Source: Odiellus spinosus (taxonomy: Eukaryota > Arthropoda > Arachnida > Opiliones > Phalangiidae). From it: DNA of 64,000 bases. Under the pieces are notes generated by a model. That model worked only from the letters and a program-made list of their open reading frames with translations, was not told the DNA's origin and did not search any database. Position numbers and translations under genes: made by a program. Below, in pieces: positions 1-14,100 of this stretch (the first letter of the stretch is position 1; every line of letters starts with the position of its first letter). The stretch spans positions 14,414,601-14,478,600 of the forward strand of contig OY987237.1 in the NCBI GenBank assembly GCA_963920705.1, written 5' to 3'.

Positions 1-367
1 CTCCTTTTATAAAGATATGATTTTATTCGGATTTGTTTCGTGTTCAGCTTCAGACCCAAATGATATAATACAAAAAAAAATATATAAAATTCATTTTTCA
101 TCGCTCATGTCGACTTCAAGAAGGGATGTCAAAAAAAAAGCATAGTTTTTGTACTATTTCTTCTTTTCAAATCGTATATCTCTTTAATCTTAGCCGACAG
201 AGTTTTCTTTACCAAACACGGGCCACACAACTGACCTTTACGGACAGTATAACCATTTTTAAATCCATACCAATCCAAGATTTCATTGGATGAACGCATG
301 TATGATTATATTTTAAAGTGAGAATGAATTCGGGAAACCTCTTTTCTGGAATCGTATTGATTCAATA

Positions 368-1045
368 GTCGCGTTCACACTACAGAATTAGAAACCGTTT
401 TAAACCGTTTTGGAAAGGTCAAATTATAAAATTTTGGGGTCACCCGTGTAGACCTTCGATCAAGAAACAAAATTAATATCTTAAAAAGTCGATTTGAACA
501 CTCGAAACGATTTCAAAACGGTTCCAAAGTGTCAAGTGTGAACGTAGCTAATTTCTCGAAACTGCTTCGGGAACCAGTTTCATACCGATTCGATTTCAAC
601 AACTGTAAGGTGAAGCTACGATAAATCGATTTGTAAAGATAATGCGTGAAAACATGACGCTTAAAACAATTCTTGGCGATTTAAATATCGGTTTAATTTT
701 ACCGTTTCAAATCGATTAAGCAATGCTAGTGCGACCGTAGAGTTTTTTTAAAACGATAAGGAATCGATTTTGAATATCACTTTTTAGCTACTAGCATTTC
801 ATTTAGCTACTAGAAACGATATGCAAATCGTCAGGAATCGTAAAATTATAAATCGATTTATTGTAGCTTCATCTATTGGTTGTTGAAATCGAATCGGTAC
901 GAAACTGGTTCCCGAAGCAGTTTGGAGAAATCGAATAAAATCGATTTGATAAAAGACGGTTTCCCGTTCATACGTCTCCAGCGAAACGTTTTGAAACGGT
1001 TTAAATCGATTCCAAGGCCTAGTATGAACGCGACTTTCGTCGGGT
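368..1045. repeat. cluster of GTTCACAC-ended inverted-repeat elements (R5)
   Basis: Two or three small inverted-repeat elements lie side by side. 368-548 begins GCGTTCACACTA and ends AGTGTGAACG. 548-740 carries, in reverse, the block TCGAAACTGCTTCGGGAACC, which recurs forward at about 900-925. 770-1045 ends CAAGGCCTAGTATGAACGCG. A related copy sits at 17712-17962. The reading frames here come from the repeat and are not genes. Confidence 0.65.
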
Positions 1046-1601
1046 TTCATTTTCCCTTTAATATAATAAAAAATATACCGAGAAGCTTGCTATCTACGCG
1101 CTGAATTTTAAAAATGATTTCGAATAATATTAAAATCATTTTATTATAATTTTGAAACAGTTTAAGGTTGCAGCACGTACAAACCTAAGATATCCTGTTT
1201 TCTCTTAGCTATCATATTGTAAAGATATGGGATGCGTAAGATTTTTTTTTTTAAAACAACTTTTGAATTTGCCTACAGTTTTCTATTTTGTAAAAGAAGC
1301 GTGCTAAATTACATAGCACGGTTTTCTCGACTTTCTTTATGACGGTCCAAACTCTTTATATTAAAGTTTTTGTAATGTTTTATTTCTATTAATTATACGA
1401 ATCCTCTGACATTCTACAATTTTTGATGAGTTCGCGTTGTAATATAGAAAATAATGTAGAATAAAAAATTATATATAAGGTATATAGTTAATAGACTAGT
1501 AATAATAGGCTTAAGGTATGAAATTATTTGTTGTTACATACGTTTCCTTCAAGCGATAATATATTTAGCGTATTTTTTTTTAACAAAGTTATTTATATTG
1601 C

Positions 1602-1936
1602 CAGAAGCCGATGAAACCCTCCTTTGAAGTCTATTACTCCCGGGTCTTGTCTACCCCTCTCTGTATGGGTTATTCTCAAAAGGCGCGATTCGTACGCCTC
1701 CTAACGGTAGATGTTTTCGAAGCGGGAGTTCGTCGAGCTAATATCTCTAGCAGCCTCGGAGTTCGTCCAAAAACGTCGTCGTTTGTGGAGAGAGAGAATT
1801 TCTAATTTTTCGTAGACAGGGGGATGAAGTAGGACCCCTTCTAACTCGTCAAATTAGGAATTTTACCCATACAGAGAGGAGCGCTATATGGAACATTGGA
1901 GTAGTAGACTTCAAAGGAGGGTTTCATCGGCTTCTG
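1602..1936 (+). mobile_element. MITE family R1, copy 1
   Basis: 335 bp element with near-perfect terminal inverted repeats of about 37 bp, opening CAGAAGCCGATGAAACCC and closing with its reverse complement. It is flanked by the 7 bp direct repeat ATATTGC. It carries no transposase and is non-autonomous. Confidence 0.9.
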
Positions 1937-2127
1937 ATATTGCCAAGTACGAAAGAACCTGGGAATACAGCATGACTCTCTGGTACCATTATAGCTTAGT
2001 TTGCAGCCAAAATTCGTCTGCTATTCACTTTTTCAAACCTCTAAATAGTAGGAGAACACACTCGAAATAAACCACGACATATATCGGAATAAAATCTAAA
2101 TATTTGACATTTTCGTTTTGAAGTTTC

Positions 2128-2330
2128 TTATAAAAGGAGATTGCAACCTAATAACAAGTGATTTTTTTATCGATTCCTTATCGTTTAAATAACCTTAATC
2201 CACCGATAAAAAGTTTACAAAACAAATATTTAACTAGAAATAAATTAAAAACTTACCCTGAAAATAGACTTAGCGGGATTAAGTACAAGTTAATCCAGCT
2301 AAAGGTATAAAAATTTGAATATGGCGTTTT
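2128..2330 (+). mobile_element. fragment of the TTAA-flanked palindromic family
   Basis: Contains the family's hallmark blocks in order: a degraded AGGAGATTGCAACCTAA end, TTATCGATTCCTTATCGTTT, ACTAGAAATAAATT, and AAAATAGACTTAGCGGGATT. Only one arm is clear, so this is a truncated copy. Confidence 0.6.
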
Positions 2331-3749
2331 AATAGTATGATAAAAATAACAAAAATAATCTATATGAATTCGAAAAAAAAAAAAATAAATAAAAAGAAAA
2401 TGGTGTCAGCCTGACTTTAAATTTAAAATTAAAAAAAAGTTTCATTAATTTTAAACAAAAACTTGGATAGAAAAATTCTTCTTATTCCCAGATGTTCCAT
2501 TTACACACTGCCCGCTGGACCCTTTTACAGAATGAATAATACACAATAAAAAAAAATCTTCCAGTATCTTTCTTAGATCAGAATTCTTGAAAATGAAAGT
2601 TTGAAAAAAAAAAAAAAATAAATTCAAAATATATATTTTTTGCTACAATAGAAATCAAAAAGAATTGCAGACTTTCCAGATTTGAAAGAGCGCTACTCAC
2701 TATAGCGATTTTAAATTGAGTTTAGTATTTTTTCACACAATAAAAAATAAAAAAAAAAATACCAAAAAAAACCCTCTTAGTTCGAAACTAAAAGTTTTTG
2801 AGCAAAAGCTCATTGAAACGGGTCATTAAATATTGGATTATATACTTTAATACAAGCGATAAAAATACGTACTATTTGTTTTATCATTGCATTTTAATAT
2901 TGTATTCCTCCGCCGTAAATATAGTAACTTGTTGCAAATCAGATTGAACAATATTATATAAAAGTTAATTTTTTTTTTACCATACCATCATAATTTATAT
3001 TTAATTATATTTAAAATTAGTTTACATAGGTACCAAAGGTACGGTGTATTAATACATAATATAAAACAGCGTACGATAAAATCTAGTCATTACTTAAGTG
3101 TAAATTATTATCGGATCATTTATTTCAAATCCCTAGCTTATTTTACTTTCCACGCATGCGTGAAATGTAGTGTAAAAGTCAGTGTTTCTCGCGCCACTTT
3201 TAATATTAAATAGGTAGGTACAAAAAAAGCTTTAAATTAGTCAATGACCCTTAACGCTAATATTGTAAACTACCCCGCTAGGCGATAATAATCATCATCA
3301 TAATTAGATTAATTTTGTTTTTGAAAAACTGCTCGGTATCGTTCGAGTTATTTTAACAGTACGCTGACCTTTATATTCAAAAACTAGCAGGAACTACTTT
3401 TATTGTTACCAGGTTTCATATTAAATATTAATCCGTCGAAACTATATCTATTTTGCGAGCTTATTTTGACGCAAAATGTATACACTTCCAATTAATAATG
3501 ATTTTGAAATGAAAATCGTGATTACGTGTAATTTTCGTTTTTGTTGTAGTAGGGAAAGTTTTCTAGCACGGGTTAAAGGTTAAGATCTTAACGATTTCCC
3601 AAATAATAGGGAGTGAAATTACAGACTGTAGATGATAATCGATTTAATGGATATAATTTATTATACACTTGTTCATTAGATTAAACAAAATTAACAATAG
3701 CGAGTCTAGTGCAAATTAAACCATACAATGCTGAGTTAACAACCTTAAG

Positions 3750-4620
3750 TGAGTAATTCATGAATAAATATGAGTAATTCATGAATAAATATGGGTAATT
3801 TATGAATAAATATGAGAAATTTATGAATAAATATGGGAAATTCATGAATAGATATGGGAAATTTATGAATAAATATGGGAAATTCATGAATAAATATGGG
3901 AAATATATGAATGAATATGGGAATTCATGAATAGATATGAGAAATTTATGAATAAATATGAGAAATTTATGAATAAATATGGGGAATTCATGAATAGATA
4001 TGAGAAATATATGAATTTATATGGGTAAAGGATGAAAATATATGAATAAATTTCAGTAAACAATATGAATAAACCATGCGTACATATAAATTAATAAATC
4101 AACCATGAATAAATATGAGTAACAAATGAAAATATATGAATACATTTGAGTAAACAATGAAAATAAATGAATAAATTTAAATAAACAATGAAAATATATG
4201 AATAAATATGAATATTTATGAATACGTACCATGAATAAATATGAATATTTATGAATACGTACCATGAATAAATATGAATATTTATGAATACGTACCATGA
4301 ATAAATATGAATATTTATGAATACGTACCATGAATAAATATGAATATTTATGAATACGTACCATGAATAAATATGAATATTTATGAATACGTACCATGAA
4401 TATTTATGAATATTTATGAATACGTACCATGAATAAATATGAATATTTATGAATACGTACCATGAATATTTATGAATACGTACCATGAATATTTATGAAT
4501 ATTTATGAATATTTATGAATATTTATGAATATTTATGAATATTTATGAATATTTATGAATATTTATGAATATTTATGAATATTTATGAATACGTACCATG
4601 AATAAATAAAAATATTTGTG
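3750..4620. repeat. minisatellite array of ATGAATAAATATG-type units
   Basis: Head-to-tail imperfect repeats that change along the array: about 21 bp units (ATGAATAAATATGGGAAATT) at the left, about 38 bp units containing ATGAATACGTACC in the middle (4200-4500), and simple 10 bp units (GAATATTTAT) at about 4495-4590. The antisense frames full of 'MVRIHKYSYLF' are translations of the repeat. Confidence 0.9.
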
Positions 4621-5172
4621 AATATATAACCATACAAAATATGATTAATCTATAAATAAACTATAAATATTCATAAATATTCATAAAAAATAGACGTTAG
4701 TACGTGCTGCTTATATAATCAAATGATCTTGTTTGTTATTGAATTCGTTTCGAATTCAATATATTTAACTTTGCGAGTGCATTAGGTCATTTAATCTCCT
4801 TAACGGTATAAAACCTGCCAAATATTCTTGAATATCAGAGTGTTTTTAGTCAAAACCTATTTACCTCGAGAGTTACCCAAACACGCGTTAAAAATCCCGA
4901 ATTTTGACGCTTCCGTCGAAGCATGAAAATTCGCGACAGGTTTACGATTACGTACGAAACAGTAATGTCAAGCGAGTATTCAAGGTCTTCGTCGAGGATA
5001 TACGATTGAACTTAAAAGTAGCGAGGCCACCAGTTTTTTATATTTAAATATTCAAATAATTCCCATAAGGAAAAACTTTAACTCGATTTTTATTTGCTTA
5101 AGCGGATTTGTGGAAAATGTCGGTAAAGCGTGATTTTTATATAAAATTTTTCTTCTATTTTTCTCTTTCTAG

Positions 5173-8100
5173 GGAAACTAGCCTTGCTGCTCGGGCTCAC
5201 TACCGTAACCATGGACCTCGTTCTGGCGAGTAAGTCTTTCAACTTTTTTCAACATTTTTTTTTTAAACTTTCAAAGATTTAGCATATCAGACGACCGTAT
5301 AAACGAAATTGACGTTGACTCAATAAAGTACACGCGTGAGATATAATTTAATAGAATGTATAACGAATTGCACCATGAGATCCAATATTTTAAGTTGCCA
5401 AATTAAATTAATTAAGCATTGAATTAAAATTCTTAATTAAGCTATTGTTCGAAATTACCTATAAATCGTTTTTCATGCCAAAAAACTTGGGGCAGACAGA
5501 AATATTAATCAGGAGATGGTATCCTTACGTCATCCGCGTATTTTTTACCAATTAAAATTAATTAAGTAATGTATTATAATCAATAAATTATATTTCTTAA
5601 CCTACACTATTTACACTCTCCCCCTTAACACCAAGTGATGTTTTATCGATTCCTTATTGTTTAAATAGGCTTAGTGCACCAGTAAATAAAAACACAAACA
5701 AATATTAAACTAGAAATAAATTTAAAACTTACCATCAAAATAGGCTTAGCTGGATTCATGGAGATCCTGAACTCCCTATATAAGGACTAGAGCGACCAAT
5801 GTCATTGGTTGATAGACCTTATATGCGGAGTTGTTAGGTTGCATTCTCCCTTTAATTAGTTTACAGAAAAACGCTTACAACTATACTTGTATTCTTGAAA
5901 CGAAACCTTTATGATAACCAATTTGTTTTTATAACATTTTATGTCTTTTTCTTTCGTTGCACCAGGGTGTCCATCAGGAAGCGCGACTCTATTCGAACGC
6001 ACAGCGGGCATCGAAATGAGCATTCCCGAGACAGATCCACCGTATCCCTTGGAGAGATTCGACAACGCTTCTCCAACCGAATGTTACGATTACTGTAACC
6101 AGGAAGAATGGTGTCAAAGTTTTTTCGTCGATCATCGAAACAGAACTTGCGTCTTTTTAAAATTTAACGCCGAAGCCTTACTCAGGGACGTTAAGCCTAA
6201 TCCCAGTTGGACATACCAGAGGAAGTTTTGTTTAAACGGTAATTAGATTTCAATATAACTACCTTCTGGAGGAATAGAGTGTATCTATAACGGATATCGC
6301 GTTGTTTTTTATTTTCGACAGAAACGTCGATGACGACGTGTAAAAAACAATGGGCATTCGATCGAGTCTCGGGCTCTCAACTTTTCGGTTACGACGATAA
6401 GACGTTGCAAGGATTGCGTACGAGGGATAAATGCCTGGAAGCGTGCGCCCAAGAAAGTACTTTCGTCTGTCGATCGGCCAGATACGAACCTGACAGCGAA
6501 ATCTGCGTCCTAAGTCGCTACGATCGTAGAACGGCCCCTGAAGCCTTCAAAAAATCACAAGTCAACACTGACTACTTAGAGAGTCAATGCATACAAGGTA
6601 ACTAAATTTATACTTCATCCTAGGACTACAATGGACACCAATCTTAATGGATACAAGTGGATAACAAAACCTAGCGTTCATAAGCGTTCTCTAACGGCAA
6701 ACTGTTCAGACAAAGGTAGAACTAACTGGCTGCCTCTGGATAAAAAATAAGCAGACGCCCACGAGGCTTTGTTAGTTCCTACTTTTGTCCACACTGTTTG
6801 CCATTGTTATTCTTGTTCCTCTATTAAGATAAGTGTCCATTGTTAATAACCCTAGTTCCATCCGTTTATCGTGAAAGTATTTCATAAGTAGATTTTTAAA
6901 GAATAATTTCAAACCTACAAAAAATATAATTTTATTGAAAATTTTGGGGAGTTAATTTGTAGATACCAAATTTAAGGTGATATTTGCCTCGTGAAAGTTT
7001 CTAGTTTCCCCGTAAGGCGGCGCCACTATAGGGGTCTGTTTCAAATAGTTTTTGTTTTGTTATTTTGAATGTAGAAAACTTAATTTAAATGAACTAAAAG
7101 TTTCTGCCGGGAGTGGTGGCGCACTCCTGTAAACTGGCGTCTCAGTGGCAAGGTCTGGGTGTTGTCCTGCTTGAATCGCAGGTCCCTTACCCATAGGGAG
7201 TGTTGCGAATGGTCCGCGACGGAATGGTCCTTCATCTCCTTCCGTCGCCTGGGCAATTCCCAGTCCTCATCCCTGCGTAGCTAGTTACCATAACTGAGCT
7301 CAAGGGCCCACTAGGGCGCCGCTGTAGCTAGAAAAGAAAAAAAAAAAAAAAAAACTAAAAGTTCCTGGAGCGAAAAATTAGTTTTTTCTGGAGATTTTTC
7401 CGAGTGTCTTTGCTTTAATTGTAGTTTTTTTGGTTATAAAATTCCAGAGCCAACCCAGTGCCAATTTATCCCAACGGAAGGCCAAAGTGTAGTGCATGGA
7501 CACATGGTCCTAGACGTGACAGCCACGACCAGGGAGGAATGCGAAAGATCTTGCGTTTTTTACTCGAATTTCACGTGTCGATCGTTTGAATTCGATTCGA
7601 CGGAGTCAATCTGTTTCATTAGTCCCGATGATGGTCAATCTTTAATAGAAGGAACGTTAAAAGAAAGGGAAAACAGGACATTCGTCAGACGAGGTTCCTG
7701 CATAGACGGTAAGTCCTACATACGTCATTTTCAAATTTTAAAGGGGTTCGAATTTAGCTTAACGCAATTAATGCAGTTCAAACTGTTGTCATGGTTTTAT
7801 AGTAATGTGATAGGGGTCTACAAATGAGGGTAAGGAAGCCCCTTTAAAATGTTTGAACCAACCTCTCTCGAGCTTCTAGCCGTCTAGGGAATGGGGTCTT
7901 GAAACAAAATATATACTACCCTGGGCTTTTCGAGTTCAGGGAAATCTTGCCCACGAGTCAAACTAGGTATTTTCCGCTTCCGGTACTCTTTGAATGGCTG
8001 TATTGTCTGACCTGCATCAAATCATTACTTTTGGGGCAATTATTTACAACCAAGTTTTAATAGTTAAATTACTAGGGAATTTACCGGTATTCGCAAAATG

Positions 8101-11100
8101 ATTAGTACTTGCATTTCTGCAATTTTAAATTCGTATTTCTGACTTAAAAATATCTACAATGGTGAAAAACGCGATGTTTTTCACTATATGCTTGACCTTT
8201 TGAGTTTGAATACTCCTGGTCGATTTCCAAAACCGGAAGTCTAGAGAACCTCGCGAAAATTTTGGCGGGGAAAACTTTTTGTCACGTGATCGTCCGCCAT
8301 CTTTTTGTAGTGTGAAAATAGCTACAGACTAACCAACGCCTCCTATACTTTATCATATAGGAAGCGTTGGACTAACAACTTGAATTTGGTTTGTGGGAAA
8401 TAAAATTAGAAATAGTCTGGCAGCCTGTTACTACAAAAAGATGGCGGCGCGGCTACGAGACAAGGGCCCATTTCCGGCAAATCGACCAGGACTATTGATG
8501 GGCCAAAGCTCGTCAAACGTGAAAGATTACATTAAGACGCCATGTCCGAATAACTAACTAAAAAATACTCGTATAGACTATTATAAACGTTGAAATTTGT
8601 CTCTTTTAGCAATTTGTTCACTTTTAAACTGCGAATTTAAATTATAAATTAAAATGTTAGTAATTTTACCAGAGTAAACCGTACAATTGTCGATTTAGAA
8701 CTGGTCTAGGTTTTTAACAGCTTCTTACGTAAAACCTGTTACTTAAAACGTTACGTCTCGGACGTGATAGGTATAGAAATTTAAAAGGTTTGTTTTTAAA
8801 TCAAGTTATCGTGGTTATTCCCAGGAGGTTTAAATTATTTTTATATAAAAAAAAAAAAAAAAAACTATCCACCCACGTCTCTGCACGATCTTTTGAGTAC
8901 AAGTATGACTCAATATAGTATTCCGATCCATATCAGTTCTATTGAACTATGTTGGGGTTTCCTCAATGAGTTGAATCACGGTGTTTTTAAGGACTTCACG
9001 CGTAGACCAATAAAGTTACTCGTAACTTGGCTGGTTATCTATCTAAAATTTAATTAGTTTAGAGGATTTTTTTGTAGTAAATTATTAGATAATAGAAAGA
9101 TCATTGAAAATATAATTATATGTACCAATTATTATGATACGTAGTGGTCAGAAATGTCTAAATCAAGCTTAACATCATCTGTCCATAAATCTTAAGGTGA
9201 TGGGGTTCAAGGTATTTCAAATTTTGGTCCTTTTTTGTTGAATTCGGGTCTACTAGATTGAATTCTGTTGGAATTGTCCAATTTGGAGTATTTTAGACCA
9301 AATTAGGCAGTTTTTTACCTCATTGGAAATCCAAATTCTTCTCGTGTTTGCCGCGGTATATGCTCTTTCGACCGAATTCCCATATGAACGAAATCCCATT
9401 CGGCCGAATTGCTGCAATTTCTAGCCCATTGGGCTGGGAAAAAAGTTTCTTTCCATTCGACCGAATGGGCTAATAAATTCAAAAATTTAATTCAATCGAA
9501 TAGAAGCATACGCATAATTATATATGTAATACGTTGAATGGAACTTTTGCTAAGCTAGGTTCTTCGTATCGTAAACGGTAGTAAAAAAAAGTACAATAAT
9601 GCAGTTTTAAATAATATTTATTTGAAAGGTTAGGTTAGGTTAGGTTAGGTTATACCTTGGAAATACCCCAAAAATTTCAAAAACCGCCAAAGCGCGGGTT
9701 TTTCGGTCGAATGGGATTGGGTTCGGTCGAATGGGAATTCGGTCGAAAGGACCCAAAGCTTTGCCGCGAGATCAATTTTAGGCCCGAATCGAGTCAGTTT
9801 ACGTGTATACTTTAATTAACGCTTTAAAATTAATAAAGACGACAACTTTAAACTATACTAGATATAGGCTCCATCTAGGTAAGCGATATTTTTATTAGGA
9901 AGAACCGTATTACGATTATTATCACGGAATCTCTTTGCCACTTTTTGGTTTTGGGTTCACGAGGAACGCGTTTTATTATCCTTAAAAATTTTTGGTAAAT
10001 GTTTCACGGGGGAAAAAAAATAAGCTTGTTGAGAAATTGTTTTTAAACACGAGGAAAGTATTTTAAGAAAGTTACTTCAAGAAGAGATAATATCTACATA
10101 CCTAGTTATTGAAGAAAAAAAAATAGTAATTTTCTTAGGTAGAAATAACAGTGATAAAAAACTCTTCGCAATCTTACAGCTTACAAAAAAGAAACTTTTT
10201 CCAATAACGATATTTTTGAAGGCGGTATAGGCATAGTAATCCCCGGAAAATTCCATAGAACGGTCATTGAAATATGAGAAAGAGAGAGACTTAAATGATG
10301 TAGAAAAAAATCGGAAAATGGCGCTTATCCTTACTAATATTCCTACACTCTATTTTGCGTGCAACATTTTAACATATTTTTACCTCCCCGACTGAATTTT
10401 AGTTCAGGGGGAGGTTTTATACTGATCGTATCTGTCTGTAAGTCTGTTAAGACTTCCGGTGTTCGCGAATATCCCGTAAATTTTAATAAATATCGATAAT
10501 TTTCCATAATTATCGGTAATTTTCAATAATTATCGGTAATTTTCAATAATTATCGGTAATTTTCAATTATTATCGATAATTTTCAATAATTATCGATAAT
10601 GTTCAATAATTATCGATAATTTTCAATAATTATCGATAATTTTCAATAATTATCGATAATTTTCAATAATTATCGATAATTTTAATAATTATGGGTAATT
10701 TTCAATAATTATTGGTAATTTTCAATAATTATCGATAATTTTCAATTTAAGAGTTAATACCCCAATTCTAGTTGTAATTTTTTTTACCTCCCCGACTAAA
10801 CTTTATACATATTTTTTTTTTCTGGTAAATTTTAAACTTATTTTTAGTTTTATATTTGTTTGTAAATTTTTTAATTGGTGAATTGGACTTTAACGATAAA
10901 AAACTGACTCTTTGTTAGGTTGCATTCTCCCTTTAATCGGTCTCATACAGGTTTTGATATTTTGCAAACTGTTATTGAACTAAAAGTAAATATACATAAG
11001 GTATATGGAGCTCGTTATCGTTTTTTTTTCCCACCAAATATTTTCCCCTCCCATTCATCTGGTGGCCAAATAAGCATGACAAGATATCATTTCTCGAAAA

Positions 11101-14100
11101 AATGATCTCGAGAAGAAAAGTAGTTATTACCATTAAACTGCCGATGATAAAAATAAGCCCTTAACAACGCGTTTGCAACCAACGGAGGACAATGCACTAC
11201 GTTACTTTTGCAGTCTATGAGTTGTATCACTATGACGTTTAGCCAATCACGGTTTAACCCGTATATTCACGATGGAGTCATTCACTTTTTTAGGCTTATA
11301 TTAGGCTTAGCACTAAAAAGTGTGACATAACCGTGATTAAAATCTTAAATCTCTGGTTAGACGCTATTTTAAGAAATTAAAATATTCGCTTGATGATGTA
11401 GATTAATTTGGTTATATTTAAAAAACAATTCAAGAAAGTTTTAAAATCAAAGAAATGGTTAGGGTTTTTTTTTAATTGTTAAACATTTATGCAACTTTTC
11501 TATTATTAAACCCTTTACTGAGAGTATTCAGAGAAATTAAACTATACTTGGAAAAAGCCACAGGATATATTCGAACAATGCTTAACATAAACTCTTATAA
11601 GCTAGTTTAAACTAAATAATTATATAATTACAATTGAAAGCGGATGGGCGAGGTACCAATTAAATCATCTTCGTCAAAATATCACAATCGAATACTTAAA
11701 TTATTAAATTTCAAAACAATACCCCCTTTTATTCCGGTAGCTAATTTGCCCAAAAATATTTCAATAGTATAATCAGAAGTAGATGAAACCCTCCTTTGAA
11801 GTCTATTACTCCCTGGTCTTGTCTACCCCTCTCTGTATGGGTTAGTTTCAAAAAGCGCGATTCGTACGCCTCCTAACGGTAGATATTTTCAGAGCGGGAG
11901 TTCGTCGAGCGAATATCTCTAGCAGCCTCGGAGTTCGTCAAAAAAACGTCGTCGTTTGTGGAGAGAGAGAATTTCCAATTTTCCGTAGACAGGGGGTTAT
12001 GAAGTAGGACCCCTCCGATCTCGTAAAATTGGGAATTTTACCCATACAGAGAGGAGCGCTATATCGAACATTAGAGTAGTAGACTTCAAAGGAGGGTTTA
12101 ATCGGCTTCTGGTATAATGTATGCCTTCAATTACCCCATATGACCTTGAAGTGTAATTACATAAATTCAAAAAGAATGGAGAAAAACATAATTAAATTTC
12201 ATTTTCCAAGTTATATTAAATCTTTCCAAAAATATCTAACGACTATCTTTAAAGCTCAAAATCTGGGATTTTTGGAATTCAATTTTCAGTCGTCCTTTGA
12301 TTTTTGTTCAACCCCTTTGAACTCCCCCACAGAGATAAGATTAAAGTCCTGATAGTTTGCGGGTTTTAAAATTGATTGCCTTTCTCGAGTGTGATTAGAA
12401 GGTACAGAGAACTTAGAGAAGACTAAATTTTTTTATAAACTTGATTTCATTTAAAAATATCGCGGTTTAGCCACTGACTTTAAAGGCATGATGAAATATC
12501 AAGGGTTAAATAGCCACGCGACCAAAATGATGACGTAATATTGCGGGGAATTTCTATTTTAAAAAAGTAAAATTGACAAATTATTGATAGTCCATGAATT
12601 AAAGTTTTAAATTTATTTTTAGTTTAATATCTGTTTGTGAAGAAATCATTTGTGGTTAGGTTGCATTGTCCCTTTAAAGGGTACCATTTTACATTCAATA
12701 ACCCTTTAAGATTTTATCCGTTTGGCGCTTGTCTCTCGTTGTCAAGAAACGGCATTTCTTTTTCTCACAACGTTATTAATAGTTTTTGTATTATTACTGG
12801 TTTAATATTATAAAGGGGGGAGGGTGGCGAAAAGCGATTTGTAAGGGCTGGCTACGTAGCTTGATTGATCTTCTATCTCGCGGTCTTAGAACAAATTACC
12901 ATCTATAGTCGGCACTTCCATTTAATCAATCGTACGTAGATATAAAAGGGGAAAGTCAGATTTGGCGCGAATAAATTTTATCCAGCTCTAGTAACAGCTG
13001 GAAACCTTATTTTTTTTTTCCCTATAATTCTTATAATACGTAGACCCCATCGTGATTTCCCGTCGCTTCTGAAATAAGCGCGATTTTAACCCGAACAAAC
13101 TGAATTCAAAAGAACCACTGCAGAAATATAAATTCTTAAACCCGAAAAAGTATACACTTCTCATTATTAATTCCGTTTTTGCAATTTTGATAATCATATT
13201 TATTTTATAATCAAAGTTATTGGTAACACCAAAAGGCAAAGCCTATAGTTTTCACTAAAGGGGTTAAATGCTATTCCCACAGTGTTGCCAACCACTTGAG
13301 AGCGCAAACTGAAGCGGAGAGAAAGGCTAGCAGTTCAGTTTCGGAACTGATTTGCTCTGAACTGAACTCACAAGCTCCTGGCAATCCTGCAATGAAAGGA
13401 AAGCTTGGAACTTTCTTTTGCCCCTTTATCGAGAACTATGTATTAGATTGTGGTTACAAGAACAAAATCACACACCTTATTAAGAAGCTAAACCTAAAAT
13501 TCAAAAATTTAGAATATGAAAATGTTATAGACCAATCATTCACAACAAAAAAATTAGTTGCTTCTGACCTAAAAGCCGGAAGGTCTGCTACCTGGCGAAC
13601 ATCGAAAGATAGAGAATTCCCAAGTTTTCGTGGAAGGAATAAGAAATTCATTTTAGAAAACCAAACAATTCGCAAACTGTACACTTTAAGTAGCGACCGG
13701 ATGTTTAACTTCAAACAAGTTGCCAGAGTTAAGGAACTTCAAACCCTTAAAGGGAGAATGCAACCTAACAACATCTGATCTTTCTATCGATGACTCATCG
13801 TAAAAAATATTTTCAAAACAAATAATAATTTATAAATCAATTTAAAACTCACGCAAAATATTTATGGAAATTCTGAATTTCTTGGCGTTAAATTACCCTG
13901 AGACGGTAAATTACTCGTAACTATTTTCTAGCTCAAAGCAGACGCTTTGTAATTTTCGTAAAATACTGATTTGGTTAGGTTAGGAAAAATACTCTTTCAA
14001 ATTAAATTAGGACCCAAAACCACTCAAGATTGGAGAATAAGATCAGGGATGAGGAAGAAAATCGAGAAAAAGAAATTTTTGAGTGGCCCCTTTTTAAACT

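Larger units (their letters stand above)
1..5172. other. non-coding DNA upstream of the PAN-ZP gene
   Basis: AT-rich DNA holding the R5 cluster, an R1 MITE, a fragment of the TTAA-flanked family and a long minisatellite, each listed separately. No supportable coding exon was found. The missing first exon of the gene at 5173 must lie here or beyond the left edge: it has to supply the start codon and end in phase 1. No ATG-plus-donor pair in this stretch met that requirement convincingly. Confidence 0.6.

Noticed and set aside
4053..4486. Antisense frames of 114 and 131 codons full of VRIHKYS repeats
   Set aside because: Pure minisatellite translation, with no splice or domain evidence.
13296..13778. 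160-codon open frame
   Set aside because: No recognisable domain, no splice partners, and its 3' end lies in a TTAA-family repeat end. It may be a transposon remnant, but I cannot support a gene.
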